Assembly (NCBI RefSeq): GCF_001298445.1
Contig: NZ_CP012036.1
Coordinates: forward strand, 4,948,158-5,012,157
DNA from: Nostoc piscinale CENA21
GTDB taxonomy: Bacteria; Cyanobacteriota; Cyanobacteriia; Cyanobacteriales; Nostocaceae
Direction: 5' to 3'
DNA: 64,000 nucleotides
Shown in pieces: positions 35,588 through 44,649 of this stretch. The position numbers were made by a program, and so were the translations under genes. Below the pieces are notes generated by a model that was not told the DNA's origin, made no database searches, and saw only the letters and a program-made list of their open reading frames with translations. Positions within the stretch are counted from its first letter, which is position 1, and each line of letters opens with the position of its first letter.

Positions 35588-38500
35588 ATGAGTGTTAAGG
35601 CGAGTGGTGGAAGCTCAGTTGCGCGTCCGCAACTATATCAAACCCTAGCTGTAGCAACCATTTCTCAAGCGGAACAGCAAGACCGCTTTTTAGGAACTGG
35701 TGAATTAAATGAACTGGCAAGCTATTTTGCATCTGGTGCAAAACGTTTAGAAATTGCCCAGATTCTCACAGAAAATTCCGAGATTATCGTATCTCGTGCT
35801 GCTAACCGGATATTTGTCGGTGGTTCGCCAATGGCTTTCTTAGAAAAGCCACAAGAACAAGAATTGGCGTTGGCTGCCGCTGTAGGCACTGGTAGAGATG
35901 TTACAGAAGGCATGAGACTAGGAACCGTCACCTACGTTGAAAGTCGTGGTGGTTTCCTAGAAAACTTGCGTTCTATCTTTAATACCTCACCCAGTGGCCC
36001 AACACCTCCGGGTTTCAGACCAATTAACGTTTCACGTTACGGCCCAAGCAACATGGCCAAGAGCTTGCGGGACTTGTCCTGGTTCTTGCGCTATGCTACT
36101 TATGCGATCGTAGCTGGCGACCCCAACATCATTGCTGTAAACACACGGGGTCTGCGCGAAATCATTGAAAATGCTTGCTCTGGTGAAGCAACAATCGTGG
36201 CTTTACAGGAAATCAAGGCAGCATCCTTGTCTTATTTCCGGAGAGATCCTGAAGCCACAGATATTGTGACTCAGTACATGGATGTGTTGCTGACAGAGTT
36301 CAAAGCACCCACACCTTCGACCAAACTACGTCAACGTCCTTCTGGCGACCAACAAGGTCTACAACTGCCGCAGATTTACTTTAATGCCGCAGAGCGTCGT
36401 CCCAAATTTGTGATGAAGCCTGGGTTGTCAGCCAGCGAAAAAACTGAGGTAGTGAAAGCAGCGTATCGGCAAATCTTTGAGCGCGATATTACCCGTGCTT
36501 ACAGCTTGTCGATTTCTGACTTAGAATCTAAGGTGAAAAATGGCGACATCTCCATGAAAGAGTTTGTTCGCCGTTTGGCAAAATCTCCGCTTTACCAAAA
36601 ACAGTTTTATCAGCCTTTTATTAACAGCCGCGTCATTGAACTTGCTTTCCGTCACATTTTGGGACGTGGGCCAAGTAGCCGGGAAGAAGTACAAAAATAC
36701 TTCTCTATCATTTCTAGTGGTGGTCTAGCTAAATTAGTGGATGCGCTGGTAGATTCTGACGAATACGCTGATTACTTTGGTGAAGAGACAGTACCCTACA
36801 TTCGCGGTTTGGGTCAAGAAGCCCAAGAATGTCGGAACTGGGGGCCGCAACAAGACCTGTTTAACTACAGTGCGCCTTTCCGCAAAGTACCGCAGTTCAT
36901 CACTACATTCGCAGCATACGAACAACCATTACCAGATCAACACCCCTACGGTTCTGGTAACGACCCATTAGAAATTCAGTTTGGGGCGATTTTCCCGAAA
37001 GAAACTCGCAACCCCAGCACCCGTCCGGCTCCATTTGGTAAAGATACAAGACGGATCTTGATTCACCAAGGGCCTGGAATTAATAACCAACTGAGTAATC
37101 CCAAAGCGCGGGGCGTAGCGCCTGGAACTCTGGGGCCAAAAGTATTCAAGTTGGATCAACTTCCTGGCACTATCGGTAAGAAAGCCGCCAAGGGTGCAAG
37201 TGTTAAATTCTCTGAAAGTTCCACACAGGCAGTAATTAGAGCAATTTACTTGCAAGTCATCGGTCGTGATGTTTACGAAGGTCAACGGCTAAAAGTCCAA
37301 GAAATTAAGCTGGAAAACGGCGAAATTTCTGTACGGGAATTTGTCAGAGCTTTGGCTAAGTCAGACTTGTTCCGTGGTTTGTACTGGACACCGTTGTATG
37401 TTTGTAAAGCGATCGAATATATTCACCGTCGCTTGTTAGGTCGTCCTACCTACGGTCGTCAAGAAAACAACAAATACTTCGACATTGCCTCTAAGAAAGG
37501 CTTCTATGGCGTTGTTGATGCCATTCTTGATACCCCAGAGTACAGCGAAGCATTTGGTGAAGATACTGTTCCTTACGAACGCTATTTGACTCCAGGTGGT
37601 GTGTCGCTGCGACAACTGCGTGTGGGTACTCTCAGAGAAGATGTTGTCGCTACCAAAGTTGACAAGCAAGAAACACCCCGCTTTGTGGAACTGGGTGCAG
37701 TATCCCAAAATCGGACAGAACCTGATATTCAGTTCCGCGTTAATCAAGGTGTTAGCAAGCAGCGTGAACAAACAAAAGTCTTCAAGCTGGTAGCAAATAC
37801 AGTTGACAAAGTTGCAGTGAAAACTGTAATTAGTGCTGCTTACCGCCAGATTTTTGAGCGCGACATTGCACCTTACATCTCTAAAAACGAATTCACAGTC
37901 CTAGAAAGTAAGCTGGGTAATGGTGAAATCACTGTTAAAGAATTTATTGAAGGTTTGGGTTACTCTAACCTCTACCTGAAGGAATTCTATACACCTTATC
38001 CCAACACCAAAGTAATTGAGTTGGGAACCAAGCACTTCTTAGGACGCGCACCTATTGATCAAGCAGAAATCCGCAAGTATAACCAGATTTTGGCTACCCA
38101 AGGTCTGAAGGCGTTTATTGCTGCTTTGTTGAATAGTGCAGAGTATCGCCAAGTATTTGGTGAAGATACAGTTCCTTACCGTCGCTTCCCGACTTTACCT
38201 GCGGCTAACTTCCCGAATACCGAGAAGCTTTACAACCAACTCACCAAGCAAAATGATGATGTAGTTGTACCTAGCTTTAAGCCAGTCAAAGCGCGGATGG
38301 AGTCTGCCAATACACCAATTTTGGCAAAAGCGATCGCAGATTTAGCTTATCAAGCACGGCAAATCGACAAGACCAAGCCGTTGTTTATTGAGTTGGGTCG
38401 TTCTTATAACGATGGTCGTGGTCAGTCTGTAGAAGTTGGTGTGGGTACCAGCCGCCGTAAACCTGCACGGATTTTCCGCTTAACAGATGGTAGTAGCCAA

Positions 38501-38995
38501 ACCGAAAGACAGTTAGTAATTAACGCTGCTTACTGTCAGGTATTGGATGTATTTAGCGGTCAGGTTCCTGATTATTACCGTCGTAGCGAACTCGACAGCA
38601 GACTGCGGAATGGGGAAATCTCTGTCCGTGAGTTTGTCCGCGAACTCGCAAGCTCAGAAATCTATCGCAAACGCTTCTATACCCCTTATCCCAACACCAA
38701 GGTAATTGAATACTTATTCCGTCACCTGTTGGGTCGCGCACCAGCTACTCAAGGCGAAATCCGTCAATATAACAAACTATTGGCTGATAGTGGTTTGAGA
38801 GCGGCTGTAGAAGCCATTGTGGATAGCCCAGAATATGCTCGCTACTTCGGTGAAGATGTGGTTCCATACCCACGCTTCCCATCTCTACCTGCTGGTAACT
38901 ACCTCGGTAGTGTACAAGCAGCGGCTGACCTGGTGAAACAATCTTGGTCTAGCCTGTCTCCTGCTGTATTAACTGGTCGTCCAGGCGATCGCTAA
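35588..38995 (+). CDS. apcE: Phycobilisome core-membrane linker ApcE (Lcm)
   Basis: 1,135 residues. The N-terminal phycobilin domain (1-230) carries the usual loop insertion (about 80-145). The chromophore cysteine is Cys-197 in IENACSGEA, while the usual Cys-84-type site reads SLRDLSWFLRYA without Cys. Four linker (REP) domains follow, starting near AAYRQIFERDI, AIYLQVIGRDV, AAYRQIFERDI and AAYCQVLDVFS, each ending in a YFGEDxVPY-type motif. Four REPs predict a core of five cylinders, as in Anabaena. It anchors the phycobilisome on the thylakoid and funnels energy to photosystem II. First gene of apcE-A-B-C. Confidence 0.97.
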   Translation: MSVKASGGSSVARPQLYQTLAVATISQAEQQDRFLGTGELNELASYFASGAKRLEIAQILTENSEIIVSRAANRIFVGGSPMAFLEKPQEQELALAAAVGTGRDVTEGMRLGTVTYVESRGGFLENLRSIFNTSPSGPTPPGFRPINVSRYGPSNMAKSLRDLSWFLRYATYAIVAGDPNIIAVNTRGLREIIENACSGEATIVALQEIKAASLSYFRRDPEATDIVTQYMDVLLTEFKAPTPSTKLRQRPSGDQQGLQLPQIYFNAAERRPKFVMKPGLSASEKTEVVKAAYRQIFERDITRAYSLSISDLESKVKNGDISMKEFVRRLAKSPLYQKQFYQPFINSRVIELAFRHILGRGPSSREEVQKYFSIISSGGLAKLVDALVDSDEYADYFGEETVPYIRGLGQEAQECRNWGPQQDLFNYSAPFRKVPQFITTFAAYEQPLPDQHPYGSGNDPLEIQFGAIFPKETRNPSTRPAPFGKDTRRILIHQGPGINNQLSNPKARGVAPGTLGPKVFKLDQLPGTIGKKAAKGASVKFSESSTQAVIRAIYLQVIGRDVYEGQRLKVQEIKLENGEISVREFVRALAKSDLFRGLYWTPLYVCKAIEYIHRRLLGRPTYGRQENNKYFDIASKKGFYGVVDAILDTPEYSEAFGEDTVPYERYLTPGGVSLRQLRVGTLREDVVATKVDKQETPRFVELGAVSQNRTEPDIQFRVNQGVSKQREQTKVFKLVANTVDKVAVKTVISAAYRQIFERDIAPYISKNEFTVLESKLGNGEITVKEFIEGLGYSNLYLKEFYTPYPNTKVIELGTKHFLGRAPIDQAEIRKYNQILATQGLKAFIAALLNSAEYRQVFGEDTVPYRRFPTLPAANFPNTEKLYNQLTKQNDDVVVPSFKPVKARMESANTPILAKAIADLAYQARQIDKTKPLFIELGRSYNDGRGQSVEVGVGTSRRKPARIFRLTDGSSQTERQLVINAAYCQVLDVFSGQVPDYYRRSELDSRLRNGEISVREFVRELASSEIYRKRFYTPYPNTKVIEYLFRHLLGRAPATQGEIRQYNKLLADSGLRAAVEAIVDSPEYARYFGEDVVPYPRFPSLPAGNYLGSVQAAADLVKQSWSSLSPAVLTGRPGDR

Positions 38996-39372
38996 TACGT
39001 AGTTAATAGTCCAAGGTCAATAGTCAAGAGGTTCATACTCTTGGCTATTACCTGCTGACTATTGATACTTTACATTTCGTAATATTGTTCTCAGATTGCG
39101 AGTTCAAGTGTAAATCTGAAAAGGAATATTACAAAGTATTAAGAGCAGTCATAAATGCTCAACATAATGCCGGAGAATATTTTGCGGAAGGTAGCTGAGT
39201 TTTACAGCTTGTGTAGTTGAAATTAACACCAGCAAACTCGTAAAGTATTAGCTACAGCAGCGACTCAACTGTTGTATCTAAAAAACAACGAGAGAACGTA
39301 GCTACATTCGACCGAAATTAAAATCGCACCAGTTTCATACCCTGGTTTCATTAGTACTGGAGGAATCCATTA
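38996..39372. other. apcE-apcA intergenic region with hairpin
   Basis: 377 bp. A strong hairpin AATAGTCAAGAG/CTCTTGGCTATT (39019-39030 with 39038-39049, 11 of 12 pairs) sits 24 bp after the apcE stop and has no T-run. It may act as a processing or 3'-stabilising structure. The rest presumably holds the separate strong promoter for apcA-B-C. A GGAGGA ribosome site precedes apcA. Confidence 0.5.
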
Positions 39373-39858
39373 ATGAGTATCGTCACGAAGTCCATCGTGA
39401 ATGCTGATGCAGAAGCTCGCTACCTCAGCCCTGGCGAATTAGATCGGATCAAGAGCTTTGTTTCTGGTGGCGAACGTCGCCTCCGCATCGCTCAAGTTTT
39501 GACCGACAACCGTGAGCGCATTGTTAAGCAAGCTGGCGACCAATTGTTCCAAAAGCGTCCCGATGTTGTATCTCCTGGTGGTAACGCTTACGGTCAAGAA
39601 ATGACAGCTACCTGCTTACGCGACCTAGACTACTACCTCCGTCTCATCACCTACGGAGTAGTTTCTGGCGATGTTACACCTATTGAAGAAATCGGTGTAG
39701 TTGGCGTTCGTGAAATGTACAAATCCCTCGGCACTCCTATCGATGCAGTTGCTGGTGGTGTTGCTGCTATGAAGAACGTTGCTGCTTCCTTGCTGTCTGC
39801 TGAAGATGCTGCTGAAGCTAGCGCCTACTTCGACTACCTAGTTGGTGCAATGCAGTAG
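39373..39858 (+). CDS. apcA: Allophycocyanin alpha subunit
   Basis: 161 residues, full family length. Phycocyanobilin attaches at Cys-81 in MTATCLRDLDYYLRLITYG. N-terminal MSIVTKSIVNADAEARYLSP is typical. GC-rich codon use with many CTC/TAC codons, as expected for a very highly expressed gene. Ribosome site GGAGG about 10 nt before the ATG. Forms the allophycocyanin trimers of the phycobilisome core with ApcB. Confidence 0.98.
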   Translation: MSIVTKSIVNADAEARYLSPGELDRIKSFVSGGERRLRIAQVLTDNRERIVKQAGDQLFQKRPDVVSPGGNAYGQEMTATCLRDLDYYLRLITYGVVSGDVTPIEEIGVVGVREMYKSLGTPIDAVAGGVAAMKNVAASLLSAEDAAEASAYFDYLVGAMQ

Positions 39859-39923
39859 GCTGAGGTTTTCTCCCTGCTGACACAAACTGTTGCAATACGG
39901 TTGGAAATAAGGAAATAACAACA

Positions 39924-40409
39924 ATGCAAGACGCAATTACCTCTGTTATTAACTCTTCAGACGTTCAAGGTAAATACCTCGACACCGCTGCTTTAGAAAA
40001 ACTGAAAGGCTACTTCGCAACTGGTGAACTGCGCGTTCGTGCAGCTACCACCATCAGCGCCAATGCAGCTGCGATCGTTAAAGAAGCTGTTGCTAAATCT
40101 CTGTTGTACTCTGATATCACCCGTCCCGGTGGTAACATGTACACCACCCGTCGTTACGCTGCTTGTATCCGTGACTTGGATTACTACCTACGCTATGCTA
40201 CCTACGCTATGTTAGCTGGCGATCCTTCCATCCTGGATGAGCGCGTATTAAACGGCTTGAAAGAAACCTACAACTCCTTGGGTGTACCCGTAGGCGCTAC
40301 TGTACAAGCTATCCAAGCAATCAAAGAAGTAACCGCTAGCTTAGTCGGCCCCGACGCTGGTAAAGAAATGGGCGTTTACTTAGACTACATCTCCTCTGGC
40401 TTGAGCTAA
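39924..40409 (+). CDS. apcB: Allophycocyanin beta subunit
   Basis: 161 residues. Bilin-binding Cys-81 in RRYAACIRDLDYYLRYATYA, and Asn-71 in RPGGNMYTTR is the residue methylated in beta subunits. Starts 65 bp after apcA in the same operon. Confidence 0.98.
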   Translation: MQDAITSVINSSDVQGKYLDTAALEKLKGYFATGELRVRAATTISANAAAIVKEAVAKSLLYSDITRPGGNMYTTRRYAACIRDLDYYLRYATYAMLAGDPSILDERVLNGLKETYNSLGVPVGATVQAIQAIKEVTASLVGPDAGKEMGVYLDYISSGLS

Positions 40410-40648
40410 GAGCTAGTTGGCATCTAATTCATTAGGTGCAGCTTTATTAAGGTCTGGAAATCAACTGTGAGTGCTAGAACGTCTTGTCGCTTATTCAAAT
40501 TGCATAAATTATGATGAGTGTTAGAGGTCTAGTATTTATGTTTGATTTCCAGCCTTGGAGAGATTAATTAAAGATTTGTCTAAAAAATATACTCCCGCTT
40601 CACTTTGAGATAAAAAAGTTTTCACACTCACCACAGGAGATTGATCAC

Positions 40649-40855
40649 ATGGCGCGGTTGTTTAAAATTACTGCTTGCGTTCCTAGCCAAACCCGGATTC
40701 GTACTCAACGCGAACTACAAAATACCTATTTCACCAAATTGGTTCCCTACGAAAACTGGTTCCGTGAACAGCAACGGATTCAAAAAATGGGTGGCAAAAT
40801 CGTTAAAGTGGAACTGGCAACTGGCAAGCAAGGCACCAACGCTGGTCTGTCATAA
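40649..40855 (+). CDS. apcC: Phycobilisome core linker, small (Lc7.8)
   Basis: 68 residues, MARLFKITACVPSQTRIRTQ to the KQGTNAGLS end, the full length for this linker. CpcD-like fold; caps the allophycocyanin trimers. AGGAG site 9 nt before the ATG. The in-frame upstream ATG at 40641 (other frame) is spurious. A 239-bp gap separates it from apcB, as commonly seen, where a reduced level of read-through is expected. Confidence 0.96.
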   Translation: MARLFKITACVPSQTRIRTQRELQNTYFTKLVPYENWFREQQRIQKMGGKIVKVELATGKQGTNAGLS

Positions 40856-40895
40856 TTCATATATACAAATTGAACTTTATTGTAGGGAGTTCCCA

Positions 40896-40922
40896 AGAGG
40901 TCAAGAAAGGCCTCTTTTTTTA
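40896..40922 (+). terminator. Terminator of the apc operon
   Basis: AGAGG and CCTCT pair, extended loop TCAAGAAAGG, then seven T. About 40 bp after the apcC stop. Confidence 0.8.
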
Positions 40923-40950
40923 TAGCAGTCTGAGTTGATATGTGAACAAT

Positions 40951-41046
40951 CAAGGCAAGGGGGACAAGGGTTAAAGAAAATGTCTTAACGCACTTACCAC
41001 CTCGACGGGACAAGGGAGATAAGGGGGACAAGGTGGACAAGGGAGA
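40951..41046. repeat. GGGACAAGG tandem repeats
   Basis: Units such as AAGGGGGACAAGG occur at 40951-40970 and 41006-41046. Same family as the repeats upstream of hoxE (14198-14233) and within the hox operon. Non-coding. Confidence 0.7.
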
Positions 41047-41060
41047 GATGTTGATCAAAC

Positions 41061-41371
41061 ATTTAGGATTGCCATAGGGATTAGTGGCAATTGCAATACT
41101 TGGATACTCGCTTCAAACCCTCAATCTGGCAAAAACTTGTTTTAAGCCCTAATAGGGATTGGTTTAAATTGCAACACCTACTACAACGGCGAATTGATTA
41201 TGCAGCCCCAACAGCGATGCTTTCAATTCCTAATAGGGATTAATTTAAATTGCAATGTAGAATCAAAAGTTGAACGGTTCAACATTTTGAATTGCAATAA
41301 TGAGCTTGATTGCTGTTACGGCATTTATCGAGGTGTTTCAATCCCTAATAGGGATTAGTTTGAATTGCAAT
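41061..41371 (-). CRISPR. Decayed orphan CRISPR array (4-5 repeats)
   Basis: 37-nt repeats at 41061-41097 (half eroded), 41139-41175, 41220-41256 and 41335-41371, plus a fragment at 41285-41298. The best-kept repeat reads GTTTCAATCCCTAATAGGGA followed by TTAGTTTGAATTGCAAT. Its reverse complement ends GGGATTGAAAC, like a known Nostoc repeat, so the array is oriented on the minus strand with the worn end to the left. Spacers are 36-44 nt (41098-41138, 41176-41219, 41299-41334). No cas genes and no recognisable leader; the CHAT gene begins right at the conserved end. Confidence 0.7.
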
Positions 41372-41401
41372 AAATTAAACTAGACTAGACTAGCCTCTAG
41401 C

Positions 41402-44041
41402 TTACAACCAATTACCAATCAAGACGTAAGCAGACCAAAAACTAGGGGCTTTGTAATTAGGATGTTGCAAGATTTTGAGTTGAGCATTACGGAGAGCTTG
41501 AGCTTTGCTGATGTTTCCTTTTTTTAGTTCTTGATAAAATTCACCAACAAACAAAGCTGTTGATTCATCATCAATTTGCCACAGAGAGGCTAGAGTGCTA
41601 CGCGCACCCGCTCTGATGGCTGTACCTGCGAGTCCCAAAGCGGCGCGTTTGTCTCCGGTTGCGGTTTGACAGGCGCTTAACACTAATAGTTCGACTGCTT
41701 GTGTTTGAGTTTCATCTCGATTGCGGAGTAAGCTGTCAAATTCTTTGACATTAATTGGCCCATCGGCAGCTAAGATAAAGGTCTTGTCAGCACTAGAACT
41801 AAACTGGCCGTGAGTGGCTAAATGTACGATATTAAAAGGAACTGAATTGACTTCTTTTTCGAGAGCTTTGCTGGTAAATTGCTCATCTATCAGATTAGTT
41901 GTGGTAATTCCAGTACGAGAAATATAATTAATCTCTGATTTAATTGCCGGTAATGGTGCAAAGTTAGGAAAGTCTGGTGGAGGTTGCGTTAACCCAGCGG
42001 CTAAAGCTTTTAGTTGTTGTTGTACTATGGGCTGAGGATTTTGCAGTTGTAAACCAACACTTAAAGCGATCGCATATTTCTCAATTAAGAATTTTTCCCC
42101 ATCGTAAAGTGATGCCATTGGGATGTTACGCAAGATACCATCCAGCACAAATACGAGAGTATCAACTTTCCTGGCTGATAATTCGGATTCGACTGGTTTA
42201 ATCAGCCAGTCGTAAATAATATGGGATTGGTTTTTAACGGCATTAATGGCTGTGGGATTCACTAATAGTTTTCGCAGATGAGTAACAATTGTTTCTACTT
42301 CTGCTTGAGTAATATTAATGCTCTCAAGTTTTAGGGTTTGGTTGGGTAGTTTGACAATTACTTGGAGTTGGTGAGGGAGAATAATCGGATAAAAAATCGC
42401 AGTCGTGGGATTTTCGACATCTACAACTTGATCCAGAAGAACCTTTTTACCGTCTAAACAAGCTTCTTGGAAAAAGTTATCTATTTCTGCTAATTGCAAA
42501 GCTTCTATGCGCTCACGTGCCTTGTCTAAGATTTCATCATTTTGTTGCCCTGCTTGAGATTGCAAGAGTAACTCGACTGATTGGCGATAAAGTGGTTCAA
42601 CGCTATCTCGAAAATTAAATTGTATGTCTTGATTGATGGTTGCTAAATCACTGCGTATAGATTTGATAGTGTCTACTGCGGCATCATAAGCAGCGATCGC
42701 ACCTGTAAAATCTTTTTTTTGCCAGAGTACTCTGCCTAATTGCCACTGCAAGCGATAAGCAATATCTGGGATAATACTACCCTGCACCATGATTAACCCC
42801 TGCTGAGTTAGACTTTGTGCCTCTGGCCATTGTTGAGTTTGTTCGTACAAATTACCTAAACTCAAAAGTGCATTGGCTTCGGCACGGCGATCACCTAAAA
42901 TCTGAGACTGTTTGACCGCATTAGCTAAAATTTGAGCAATTTTGGACATATCTGGAAGTTGAGAGTCCAGATTAGATTGTTTTTGGCGATTTGCAGTTCC
43001 TAGTTTAATTAAGCTTTGGGCGTAATTAATTTGGGAGTAAATAGCATTGCGGCTAGGGGGGAGTTGATTAAGTTGAGATTGAATCTCAGGTAATATTGAT
43101 ACTGCCTCAGTTAATTTTTGATCTTCAATTAAAAAACTCAGGTAATTCAGTTGTGCAGAAACTTTGGTTAAAGGCGAAACAGATAGTTTGATAGCTTGTT
43201 GATAGTAGGCGATCGCATCTGGTTTTTTTTCCCGTTTGCGGGCGTTGTTGCCTAAACTCAACACAATAGCTGCCATATCATAATCAGATTTTAAGCCTTG
43301 AGCGATCTCTAAACTTTGCTCTAAAACTTCTTGGGATTTTTCCAGACTACCGGATATTAACAAGGCATTACCCAGCGATCGCAACCCCACAGCTTTTTCC
43401 AGCGAATCTGGCTGTGATTGCAACTGTTGATTAACTGCCTCTAGCATTTTAATTGCACGACGGTAAAAGCCTTGCGTCCGCCAAGCTTGTGCTTGATTGA
43501 TTTGCGATCGCACGACACCACTATAATTATTGGTTTGCTGATAAATTTGCTCAGTTTGCTGCCAGCCGATTAAAGCTGCTTCTGGCTTTCCCATCAACAG
43601 TTGCAGACGAGCTTGAATTTCTAGTGATTGGGCGAATACTGGCGAATTTTGCCTATCTGCCAGCAATTGCAAACTCTCAGTAATTGCTTGCTGTGCTTCT
43701 GTAAGTTTGCCTAATTGTTGGTAAGTCAGAGATAAATTACTGAGGGTAGTAGCTAGTTTAAGTTTATCTCCTGTCTGTTTATATGCTTGTGCAGCTTTTG
43801 TTAAGACTTCCACCGCTTCCGTAAAACGTCCAGCATCATAAAGAGTTTTGCCTTGTTCTAGGTCAGTAATGGTTGCATTTGTCAATGAAGATTCTGTGTA
43901 AATATGAGCAGGTAAAGTTGCCAATACAGGCGAACTCAGCACCAACAGTAAACTGACGACAAAATACAAGAATAAACTTAAAATTTGACTTATTTTGCGA
44001 ATATTGAGCCAAAAATCCCTGATTTTGGTTTTGATGGGCAT
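41402..44041 (-). CDS. CHAT-domain protein with TPR repeats
   Basis: 879 residues. N-terminal hydrophobic segment (ILSLFLYFVVSLLLVLSSPV), so the protein is probably exported or membrane-anchored. Residues about 60-480 hold ten or more tetratricopeptide repeats. Residues about 600-879 form the CHAT caspase-like protease domain, with the catalytic His in NIVHLATHGQFSS and Cys in LVLSACQTATGDKRAALGLA. CHAT-TPR proteins are common in filamentous cyanobacteria. The role is unproven; cell-death and signalling roles have been proposed for the superfamily. The adjacency to the CRISPR relic is probably coincidental. Confidence 0.88.
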   Translation of the reverse strand: MPIKTKIRDFWLNIRKISQILSLFLYFVVSLLLVLSSPVLATLPAHIYTESSLTNATITDLEQGKTLYDAGRFTEAVEVLTKAAQAYKQTGDKLKLATTLSNLSLTYQQLGKLTEAQQAITESLQLLADRQNSPVFAQSLEIQARLQLLMGKPEAALIGWQQTEQIYQQTNNYSGVVRSQINQAQAWRTQGFYRRAIKMLEAVNQQLQSQPDSLEKAVGLRSLGNALLISGSLEKSQEVLEQSLEIAQGLKSDYDMAAIVLSLGNNARKREKKPDAIAYYQQAIKLSVSPLTKVSAQLNYLSFLIEDQKLTEAVSILPEIQSQLNQLPPSRNAIYSQINYAQSLIKLGTANRQKQSNLDSQLPDMSKIAQILANAVKQSQILGDRRAEANALLSLGNLYEQTQQWPEAQSLTQQGLIMVQGSIIPDIAYRLQWQLGRVLWQKKDFTGAIAAYDAAVDTIKSIRSDLATINQDIQFNFRDSVEPLYRQSVELLLQSQAGQQNDEILDKARERIEALQLAEIDNFFQEACLDGKKVLLDQVVDVENPTTAIFYPIILPHQLQVIVKLPNQTLKLESINITQAEVETIVTHLRKLLVNPTAINAVKNQSHIIYDWLIKPVESELSARKVDTLVFVLDGILRNIPMASLYDGEKFLIEKYAIALSVGLQLQNPQPIVQQQLKALAAGLTQPPPDFPNFAPLPAIKSEINYISRTGITTTNLIDEQFTSKALEKEVNSVPFNIVHLATHGQFSSSADKTFILAADGPINVKEFDSLLRNRDETQTQAVELLVLSACQTATGDKRAALGLAGTAIRAGARSTLASLWQIDDESTALFVGEFYQELKKGNISKAQALRNAQLKILQHPNYKAPSFWSAYVLIGNWL

Positions 44042-44149
44042 GGCAACAAGGAGATGATTAAATAAAAAAGTATAAAGGATGAGGATTGAAAGTTAAAGAC
44101 TAAAAACAATTTATTTCATACTTCATACTTCATACTTCAGCTTTCAAAG

Positions 44150-44566
44150 ATGATTACACCAATGCGTATATTTGTTTTAATTTTTAATGCTCACACAGAC
44201 AACGAAGGAATTCACACAGTGCGAGTTGGCGATCGCAATAAAATTCTTATGTTTGAGTCAGAAGACGATGCTCTGCGCTTTGCCCTGATGTTAGAAGCTC
44301 AGGATTTCCCCACACCAACAGTCGAAGCGATCGATTCAGAAGAAATTAAGGAATTTTGCGAAAGTGCTGGTTACGACTGGGAAATAGTTCCCGAAAATAG
44401 TGATTTAATCATACCCCCAGAACTCAACGTCGAGGAAACCGACTGGCAAGTAGAAGCCGCCAACGCTGATAGTTATGAATCTGAACAAGTTCCACCCGCC
44501 GCAGAAACAGAATTTTCTGAATCGGAACTCGAAAGTATCCGCCGCAAACTAGAAGGATTATTGTAG
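44150..44566 (+). CDS. DUF3110 domain protein
   Basis: 138 residues (134 from the ATG at 44162, MRIFVLIFNAHTDNEGIHTV). The N-terminal part RIFVLIFNAxTDNEGIHT and the motif DDALRFALMLEAQDFP match the cyanobacterial DUF3110 family as I know it. The tail is acidic and low in complexity. Cytosolic, function unknown. Precedes murQ by 83 bp in the same direction. Confidence 0.8.
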   Translation: MITPMRIFVLIFNAHTDNEGIHTVRVGDRNKILMFESEDDALRFALMLEAQDFPTPTVEAIDSEEIKEFCESAGYDWEIVPENSDLIIPPELNVEETDWQVEAANADSYESEQVPPAAETEFSESELESIRRKLEGLL

Positions 44567-44649
44567 TTAGTTATTGCTGATGAGTCATTGGTCATTGTTA
44601 ACTGACAAATGACTAATGACAAATGACAAATAACGCAGGAAACAAAAAA

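Noticed and set aside
35722..38741. Several minus-strand frames inside apcE
   Set aside because: Shadows of the strongly biased apcE codons; no start signals.
41061..44041. CRISPR relic plus CHAT-TPR protein as a type III-E-like (Craspase) system
   Set aside because: No gRAMP/Cas7-11, Cas1 or Cas2 is present, the CHAT protein carries an export segment, and such proteins are common in filamentous cyanobacteria without CRISPR.
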